Positions 57,916 through 64,000 of a stretch of 64,000 bases of DNA are shown piece by piece (position 1 is the first letter of the stretch; every line of letters begins with the position of its first letter). The notes under the pieces were generated by a model. That model was not told the origin of the DNA, did not search any database, and saw nothing but the letters and a program-made list of their open reading frames with translations. The stretch spans positions 6,981,253 to 7,045,252 of the forward strand of contig JAJEKV010000017.1 of the NCBI GenBank assembly GCA_021234155.1. The letters are read 5' to 3'. The position numbers and the translations under genes were made by a program. The stretch comes from Isoetes taiwanensis. Lineage: Eukaryota > Streptophyta > Lycopodiopsida > Isoetales > Isoetaceae.

Positions 57916-58269
57916 TCAGCATGCAACACAACCGTTTGTTGGAGTTTTGATCTCCATCAGCACCCACGCACCAGAAATTTTCACAAATGTGAATTCCACA
58001 TGCACCTTTTGTCGCACAGGTGCATGCATAGCCCAGTTGAACAACTCCTCCTCGATTCTGACAGTGCCCATATCCAGATATTGCACAAAAGCTTGTGCAG
58101 TGATGGAGTTATGGATTTTCCTTGTTTGCAGAATAGAAACCTCATTCTGCTCTACCGTGCATGCAGAAGTTGCATTACCCTCGGACATGGCTGAAGATCT
58201 TGAAGAAGATGGAGATGGCGAACGGCGGAATCTGAAGAGCTCCCTCACAACCACTTTCGGCCTCGCCAT
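57916..58269 (-). CDS. Hypothetical protein (~117 aa)
   Basis: ATG at 58269 (MARPKVVVRELFRFRRSPSP) opens 117 codons; the frame is also open 18 codons upstream. It has a basic, Ser/Pro-rich N-terminus (residues 1-30) then a hydrophilic part with EEELFNWAMHAPVRQKVHVE and FTFVKISGAWVLMEIK. No membrane segment and no family I recognise. A plus-strand frame also crosses the region, but the minus-strand peptide has the more protein-like composition. It may be a gene fragment. Confidence 0.35.
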   Translation of the reverse strand: MARPKVVVRELFRFRRSPSPSSSRSSAMSEGNATSACTVEQNEVSILQTRKIHNSITAQAFVQYLDMGTVRIEEELFNWAMHAPVRQKVHVEFTFVKISGAWVLMEIKTPTNGCVAC

Positions 58270-58826
58270 CTCCTCAAAGGCAAAAAACAAGAAATAATGT
58301 TGGCACACCATCCGAGGGTGCATTTATGTGGTGCTGGCGGATGGTACATTGGACCAAAATCTATATTGGTCCGAAATCTATATATGTTCGAAAGGGAATT
58401 ATATGACTACCAGACCAATAACAAGGATGTTATTGGGTTCGAACTTATGGGGGCGCATCGTTGTGTCAGACTACTTCAGTTTGCAAATAGCAAAATCCTA
58501 AAGAATTGAACATGACATACACATTACATCATGAGACAATATAAGACAAATCAGCAACAAAGAACTCGATTTGTAAATGTAGCAACCACTTACGTAATAA
58601 CAAAAAAGCAAATATTGAATTGATGTGTAAAAAAATACCTCGGAAATTTGGCCTCAATTTAGAATTGATTTGGATGAAGCAAGCTTGGCAATCTCGGGGG
58701 GTGTCTTTTTGTCATTTGACATATGCTTTGTGTCATGTTGGCCATTGATTCAGCAATTTTCAAGCTATTAGCTGATCTCATTGTCTCTAATTCTCTCTCA
58801 CCTACTCTAAGTCAGCATGTGGCCAA

Positions 58827-58966
<140 letters not shown>

Positions 58967-59470
58967 CTTTACGTATGTGCAAATAGCTATGGCATATTAT
59001 TTAAGGCATCGTTACCTATAAGGTAAAAAGCTCCATTTATGGGTGCTTTGTTTCTGGCTAATACTAATTAAGGTCCAATGAACGTACATCGTACTAAATT
59101 GAAGGACAAATTCGTGCATTTTTTGGGTACATTTTAGGTGTATAACACAATACTCCAATTCGTCTTTTTGTGGCAGTCCGAAACAACAATCTCCTGATAG
59201 CTCCCATCCTCCCCTCTCCCCTTTGAATTCTTGGCGCATCGAATCAAACTCAGTTTGAATAGATCCGTCCCTCCCTTTTCGAAATCCCCCCTCTCTAGAA
59301 CGATCTTCAAACAAGAATTCCACAAGAAACACAAATCAATTCAACCTACAAGGAATTCCAATCAATTTCATTTTTGTAGATGGAGGGCGAGAACTCCACT
59401 AGAAGTGGTGGTCTTAAACGCAGGTATTCCAACATTGGACTGTGTTATACCACAAAATAAATAAAGTAAT

Positions 59471-59794
59471 GTGTTGACAAGTCTGGATTGCATTCTCAGT
59501 TGTTTGCAAATGCTTCGTCTAGATCAAAGAGTAGTTTTTGGTGCTCATTTGTTGCATTTCAAACCTACGATTGGAAATCCGTCTAAAGTTATTGTTATGA
59601 AATCAATGATCGGAAACTTGAAAGGTGGGCTTCAAGACGTAAAGTCTATTAATAGCAAAGACAAGTTGGCTGCAAAGCATTCACTATTATCAATGATTGT
59701 TGGAAAAAAACGAGATATAAATAAGATTGTGTCTTCAAAATGGCTAAAGATACAACCAATAAAATTATCCAAAGTTGCAGCAAGAAGAAGATAA
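59471..59794 (+). CDS. Hypothetical protein, probable gene fragment
   Basis: A 107-codon plus-strand frame with a basic C-terminus (SKWLKIQPIKLSKVAARRR). It has a plausible body (HFKPTIGNPSKVIVMKSMIG) but no recognised domain. A second frame (59740-59870) continues in similar style after a shift. It may belong to the same decayed element as 60562-60894. Low confidence. Confidence 0.25.
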   Translation: MLTSLDCILSCLQMLRLDQRVVFGAHLLHFKPTIGNPSKVIVMKSMIGNLKGGLQDVKSINSKDKLAAKHSLLSMIVGKKRDINKIVSSKWLKIQPIKLSKVAARRR

Positions 59795-59876
59795 TGTCAT
59801 TAAGTGGAGCAAACACGTCGGCTTTGGCAGGGAGGACACCAAGATCAAATATTGATGGTCGAATCAAGCGTCAGGT

Positions 59877-60332
59877 TCATGAATTTTGGCTTGGGAATAC
59901 CAAAGTTTCACCGAAGGTTAAAGGTGTCCAAGAGAAAGGACATATGAAGCTTCCTACAGGATTCAGTGTAGCCTTGTATTTTTCGTCATCGGTTAGGACT
60001 ATATTGCCATAGTACTCTAAATACTCTTTCCATACCATAGCTAATGGTTTCACAAACAATCCGTTGTCTGGTTCAGTGAGGCAATGCTCTTGACTGTAAA
60101 CAAACTTAGGTTTTATGGCAAAATTATTGCAGATATAGTCCACAACTGGCTGCAGATTCTTAGATGTGAGTGATGACAAAAGGGCAACATCAAAGCCTTC
60201 TCTAACAAATGCCAACAATGAAGCTAACCCTGCCAACAAGTTATCAAAGCCTTCTCTAACAAATGCCAACAATGAAGCCAACCCTGCCAACAAACATACA
60301 CTGATAATTATGCATCCAATGTCCATGTACAT
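59877..60332 (-). pseudogene. FCP1/NIF-type phosphatase domain fragment
   Basis: The minus-strand frame contains LLSSLTSKNLQPVVDYICNN, CLTEPDNGLFVKPLAMVWKE and NIVLTDDEKYKATLNPVGSF. These match the second half of the NLI-interacting-factor (FCP1-like HAD) phosphatase domain: SS....L.P.V, KPL..VW, and (D)D..YKA..NP. The N-terminal DxDxT catalytic motif is missing, so this is a fragment. Just before it, an 18-residue segment (LLAGLASLLAFVREGFD) is tandemly repeated, corresponding to a 54-bp duplication at ~60190-60297. The protein would dephosphorylate Ser/Thr if whole; here it is a captured or decayed piece. Confidence 0.55.
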
Positions 60333-60561
60333 TATATTGGATGTGCATCATATGTACATCCAATGTACAAATGTATAGATTAGTACTTTGGATGCATCTG
60401 CTTGCTAACATCAAATTGCTAATGTATGGTCTAATGCTTATGTTATTGCAGTTTGAGTTGTTGCTTATGCTAGTGCATGTGGATATGTTGTATGCAGAAG
60501 ACGAGCCTAGTTTAAATTAGGAGTTTCAGATGTCTTCGCATCATTTGCAGCACCAGACAAT

Positions 60562-60894
60562 GTGGAAGATGTTCCATATTATGTTCAGATATGTACCAGG
60601 GAAAAGCATGCATTGGAAGAAGATTCGGTTGATGACTATGAAAATGAGTACTCTGCTGGTATTAATGCCATTGAAAGGCAATATTATGAACTCCCAGGCT
60701 GCTCCAACAAGTATAAACCACTTCCTAGTAAGAATGCTTTGGTGCCTGCAGAATCGGCGATTGAGGTTAGAATTCCATTCAACAAAGTAACTCACAAGCT
60801 GAAGGGGGCAACCACAACATTTGGGCTTGATTTCACTACCTTCTACCACTCCCCAGGTGGATTCCCTCATCAATATCAGTTGGAACTTTACTGA
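60562..60894 (+). CDS. Hypothetical fragment of unknown protein
   Basis: 110 codons with an acidic centre (HALEEDSVDDYENEYSAG) and LVPAESAIEVRIPFNKVTHK. Upstream codons in the same frame (from ~60535) extend it without an ATG. It overlaps the end of a minus-strand copia remnant, so its 3' part (after ~60815) is not its own. No family recognised; probably the end of a mobile-element gene. Confidence 0.25.
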   Translation: MEDVPYYVQICTREKHALEEDSVDDYENEYSAGINAIERQYYELPGCSNKYKPLPSKNALVPAESAIEVRIPFNKVTHKLKGATTTFGLDFTTFYHSPGGFPHQYQLELY

Positions 60895-61409
60895 CCAGGT
60901 ATGGAAATTGTTCCCAGTAAGTTTGTCCAAGAATTTTTCCAGGAATCTATCTAGCCCTTGAGATGCTGCCATTTTCCCCCCTCTTTCGAAAATGCAGAGT
61001 GGGATTATTTATTGCCTCTGTATCGCTTCTTCCTTTGAAGGACAATCGTTGAAAGACACTTCTTCTATTTGCTTGTTTGGCATGCTGCCTCCTACGTGCA
61101 GAAACGTCTCCAAACTGATGCCGCTTCAGTCTTCGCTGTCGAAGCCTTTCGTTCACTCTAAGAATTGCCAATCATACCCTTATTTCTCGTCGGTGTTTTG
61201 CTTTGCTCTTATTCTCCATCTCTGAGCTCTAATACCATTTTAGGAATATATATTGCGGGGAAATAGGTACTGGAATTGTATTGATCATAAAGAAAGATAG
61301 TTTTATATATGCATCCGGACAGACAGATGCGACTCTTTGGTGTAATGACATCCTACTTGGACACTACTATTTGACACATCAGCAGAGACAGTGCTGACTC
61401 ATTCTAACA
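60830..61409 (-). mobile_element. Short-LTR copia remnant (LTR, primer site, gag start)
   Basis: On the minus strand: an LTR-like block starting TGTTAGAATGAG at 61409 and ending ~61240 (~170 bp). The primer site TGGTATTAGAGC (61238-61227), complementary to initiator tRNA-Met, comes next, followed by ~250 bp of leader. A gag start MAASQGLDRFLEKFLDKLTG then NNFHTWSVKFQL follows (60972-60840) and breaks off near 60830. Everything downstream of the first ~45 gag codons is missing. Confidence 0.7.
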
Positions 61410-62107
61410 TGGCCTGTGAGACAAAAGAGGCTAATTCACGAGCAGGTTTTCAATCAAAATTGCAAGTTTTGCCCTCATTCCATGCGGGCAACCCAAAGTG
61501 CGAAAGCACCTGGTTAGCTGGATAAAGATGGCTTAAGCAAAGTATTTTAGAAAGCATACAAGATTTCTTTCATAGCAAAACATATACAAGTTTTCTTTCA
61601 TAGCAACATTGCATAGAAGAAGGATTTCAAAGGTTTTCAACTTCCTCGGCAATTTGCAAAGCACCAAAAACGAACAGACAACACCAAGAAGGAACAAATC
61701 ATGCCTTAAATAAAGGCCCTTAAGAAATTTCTATGTTTCAAATTGAAGAAGGAACCAAATGGGCACATGAGTTTCAGAAAACCCAAGTCCGATTGAGAGC
61801 AAAAAACCCAAGTCCGGTTGAAGCCATTCTAGCCACAGATCACAGAACCACTTTCCATTGATGCCATCGAAACAATAAACTCATCCAAAACTTGCTCTGC
61901 AGATCAGAGCTTATGCCGGAGTACACGACCCCAAAGAGCTCTGCTGGAATTTCCTACGGCAGATCAGAGAATAAACGATTCCTGTGGCTATGGCTGCATC
62001 TCTGTCGCAACACAGAACGCCTGTATTTTTCCTCGGAGAATAACCCGAGGAATTCTTTGGAAGTATTTGATTAGATAATTGAAAAAATTAGAACTTTTAA
62101 CACTTAT
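61410..62107. other. No gene seen
   Basis: No coding or RNA feature recognised. A doublet TTTCTTTCATAGCAA occurs near 61563 and 61589. The A/T-rich bases just before 62108 are a normal plant tRNA upstream context. Confidence 0.5.
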
Positions 62108-62192
62108 GGGGTGGTGGCGCAGTTGGCTAGCGCGTAGGTCTCATAGCTAAAGTGAAATCCTGAGGTCGAGAGTTCGAGCCTCTCTCACCCCA
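62108..62192 (+). tRNA. Elongator tRNA-Met(CAT) with intron
   Basis: Complete cloverleaf: acceptor GGGGTGG pairs with the 3' TCACCCC, discriminator A at 62192; D-arm with A box TGGCGCAGTTGG; T-arm with B box GAGTTCGAGCC. The anticodon CAT lies at 62142-62144. An 11-nt intron (62146-62156, GCTAAAGTGAA) follows A37, the position of the intron found in plant elongator tRNA-Met genes. A T-run (62196-62201) supplies the pol III terminator. It delivers methionine to internal positions during translation. No CCA is encoded, as in eukaryotes. Confidence 0.97.
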
Positions 62193-62201
62193 CATTTTTT
62201 G

Positions 62202-63250
62202 TTTGCCATCAAAATTGCGTTTGTTCTTTTGCTATTGCTTGCATCTGTTCTTTCAGTTGCTTAAGTAAATTCGAGAACATAAAATGGCAAAAAACTCTGT
62301 CCCTTCGAATTTGATACATCATACAATCATCTTGTCTTCTAATAATGATGAGTTATGACTTTCTCATTTATTTTTTTAATTCGGACAATTTTAAATGTCA
62401 GACTTGGCCACACAAGTGTGTTTCTATTACCATTACCAATTATGTCTGATTAAATCCTTTCGTAGCAAAGGGCATACTCAAGTTTGTGAACTTGCAGTTT
62501 ATTGTAGGCTGGCTCAAAACAGTACTCGCTTTTGTTTCTAATAATCATTATTTGTTCAATACAAAGCACAACATTGATGCAACCTTCTTTACATGGAGCG
62601 AAATCTTTGAAATTTCTGTGGAGATATTGCCATGAACTTAAATTGCACAGATTCGGGTAGAAGAAATCGACATCTAATAAAATCATCTAAAAACGGGCCC
62701 ACTTTCATACTTTAAGCTGTTGTTGCCAGACATGCATGTAGAATCCGATTTGAGAATAAAAGCTATGAGAACTTAAAAAGGTAAGAACAGAATAAGCCAG
62801 TGTAGACTTTGAGTTCTTGCAAGCTGAATAGTGTTACATTAGCATCAAAGACTGCATCAGTAAGCAATGACACATAAAACCATGAAGACACAAATCTTCT
62901 GTACTTTCATGTCTGAAATACATAACTATCACCTTCAAAAATTTCTCATTCCTTTCCTCAACGGTTAAGATGGCAAATAGAATTTTCTTACATCTGCCCT
63001 GCTATAGAATAGAAACCATGATTCCTGAAGGAGCAAACAGAGGTATACAGTGCATCCTTGAATTCTGAAGAAGAACCTGACTGTGTAGATGAAGCCTGTG
63101 ATCGAATAGTGCATATACAAAACGGTTTCAACTAAGCAAGCAGAAAGTCATATAACTCGGCTTTTCTAAGACAAAAGAAGCAAGAGTTCAAAATATCCAT
63201 AGAAATGGTGGCGTTTAAAAACGCCAATTTTTCAGCAAATACCAGGAAAC
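62202..63250. other. No gene seen; 3' flank of H2B
   Basis: Nothing recognised on either strand. The part next to 63250 will hold the 3' UTR of the minus-strand H2B gene. Confidence 0.5.
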
Positions 63251-63685
63251 CTAAGTGCTTGTAAACTTAGTAACAGCCTTGGTACCCTCAGATACGGCAT
63301 GTTTAGCAAGCTCGCCAGGCAAGATAAGACGAACAGCAGTTTGAATCTCCCGAGAAGTAATAGTGGGCTTCTTATTATACCTAGCAAGCCTGGAAGCCTC
63401 TTGAGCCAGCTTCTCAAAGATATCATTTATGAAAGAATTCATGATCCCCATAGCCTTAGAAGAAATGCCAGTATCAGGATGTACCTGCTTCAGAACCTTG
63501 AAGATATAGATCTTGTAGCTCTCAACACTGCGCTTGACGCGCTTCTTCTTCTTCTCGCCTTCTTTTGCAGCAGCGGCGGGCTTCTTCTGGGCTTTGCCCT
63601 TTGATGCAACAGGGGCCGGCTTCTTCTCGGCCTTGGTGGTCTTGCCAGCCTTCTGCTCTGAATCTGCGGCAGCTTTGGGTGCCAT
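63251..63685 (-). CDS. Histone H2B
   Basis: An intact 144-residue protein, the usual plant length. The N-terminal tail (residues 1-50) is rich in Lys, Ala and Pro. The histone fold starts at [20 protein letters not shown] and runs through [20 protein letters not shown] and [20 protein letters not shown] to the C-terminal helix [21 protein letters not shown]2B pairs with H2A and forms two of the eight core histones of the nucleosome. Lys140 in AVTKFT is the conserved mono-ubiquitination site. No intron, as normal for H2B. TATA, octamer-like and E2F-like sites lie upstream (63736-63845). Start ATG at 63683-63685; no earlier in-frame ATG fits. Confidence 0.98.
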   Translation of the reverse strand: MAPKAAADSEQKAGKTTKAEKKPAPVASKGKAQKKPAAAAKEGEKKKKRVKRSVESYKIYIFKVLKQVHPDTGISSKAMGIMNSFINDIFEKLAQEASRLARYNKKPTITSREIQTAVRLILPGELAKHAVSEGTKAVTKFTST

Positions 63686-63735
63686 AGCTCTTCACTCCGG
63701 CGATCAAATTTGAATCAGAAAAGATTGAATGCTTT

Positions 63736-63845
63736 GCAAATGAAGCGGATCGATGGTTTTTTGCTTCAAACTTAGGTATTTATAGAGAGCTGTGTGCAAA
63801 AGGCGGGAAGAATTTGGACCAATCGCGTGCCTTCAAGCGGATCGA
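63736..63845 (-). promoter_or_regulatory. H2B promoter elements
   Basis: Read on the minus strand: TATA box CTATAAATACC (plus 63777-63787), about 95 bp before the ATG. An E2F-like CTTCCCGCC (plus 63802-63810) and an inverted CCAAT word (plus 63819-63823) lie further upstream. AGCGGATC occurs at plus 63744-63751 and 63836-63843, close to the plant histone octamer CGCGGATC; the first copy is between the TATA box and the ATG. Together these suggest S-phase expression. Function inferred from known histone promoters. Confidence 0.6.
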
Positions 63846-64000
63846 CCTAACCTCGCATCATAGCCGTCGGTCTGATTGAACCAGTTTTCGTCTCAGCCGT
63901 TGAGTAAAACGCTTAAATTTCCTCCTCGTATTAGACTAGTTGGGTGTTTATTCCTTCTTATTTGACCACGTCTTCCTTGCATTTTGTTCCACTAACATTT

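Overview
The window is nuclear DNA of a land plant. The evidence is an intact plant-type histone H2B gene (minus strand, 63251-63685), an elongator tRNA-Met(CAT) with the short intron typical of plants (62108-62192), Ty1/copia elements primed by initiator tRNA-Met, Ty3/gypsy chromodomain sequences, plant-type LINEs with a zf-RVT domain, and a multi-exon hydroxyproline O-galactosyltransferase-like (GT31) locus. A non-flowering vascular plant such as a fern is my best guess, because several degenerate families here (a DUF7869-like protein, a ParB-like/DNA-methyltransferase-like protein, a Replitron-like HUH protein) are ones I associate with ferns, mosses and algae. That is inference only.

Layout. 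1-2700: no gene seen. 2706-7970: a large palindromic repeat complex, made of a 19-bp minisatellite, one inverted copy of an ~815-bp unit, a spacer, three direct copies of the unit, and the minisatellite again in opposite orientation. 8180-8720: a ~158-bp tandem repeat. 8756-10834 (minus): decayed DUF7869-like gene. 11300-18600: a block with recurring CACGCC/GGCGTG motifs, duplicated TATA promoter-like modules, short first-exon-like reading frames, two long foldbacks, and a decayed gene with a ParB-like motif followed by a DNA-methyltransferase-like end. A second copy of the methyltransferase-like part lies at 20878-22287, with a 5'-truncated LINE between the two. 25010-28073: a GT31 gene whose seven exons can all be traced but which carries frameshifts, a lost splice acceptor and a nonsense codon. 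29110-30224: a degenerate HUH (Rep-type) endonuclease gene.

32460-39272: a Ty3/gypsy element split into two complementary parts in opposite orientation, followed by a probable LTR. 39313-40592: hairpin/MITE-like sequences carrying (TC)n microsatellites. 41004-42245: an intact PIF/Harbinger transposase. 42360-46700 (minus): a nearly complete LINE with frameshifts. 46967-57161: a Ty1/copia element with target duplication CTTTT. Its 5' LTR contains a SINE-like insert and its RNase H region is split by a 3.7-kb element with 25-bp terminal inverted repeats. 57162-61409: microsatellite and tandem repeats, gene fragments (including an FCP1/NIF-type phosphatase fragment) and a small copia remnant. 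61410-64000: the conserved end with tRNA-Met and H2B.

The only clearly intact genes are H2B, tRNA-Met and the PIF/Harbinger transposase. Several breaks in otherwise well-conserved genes fall in homopolymer runs (T8, GGG), so some may be assembly errors, although the nonsense codons and the splice-site loss cannot be explained that way.
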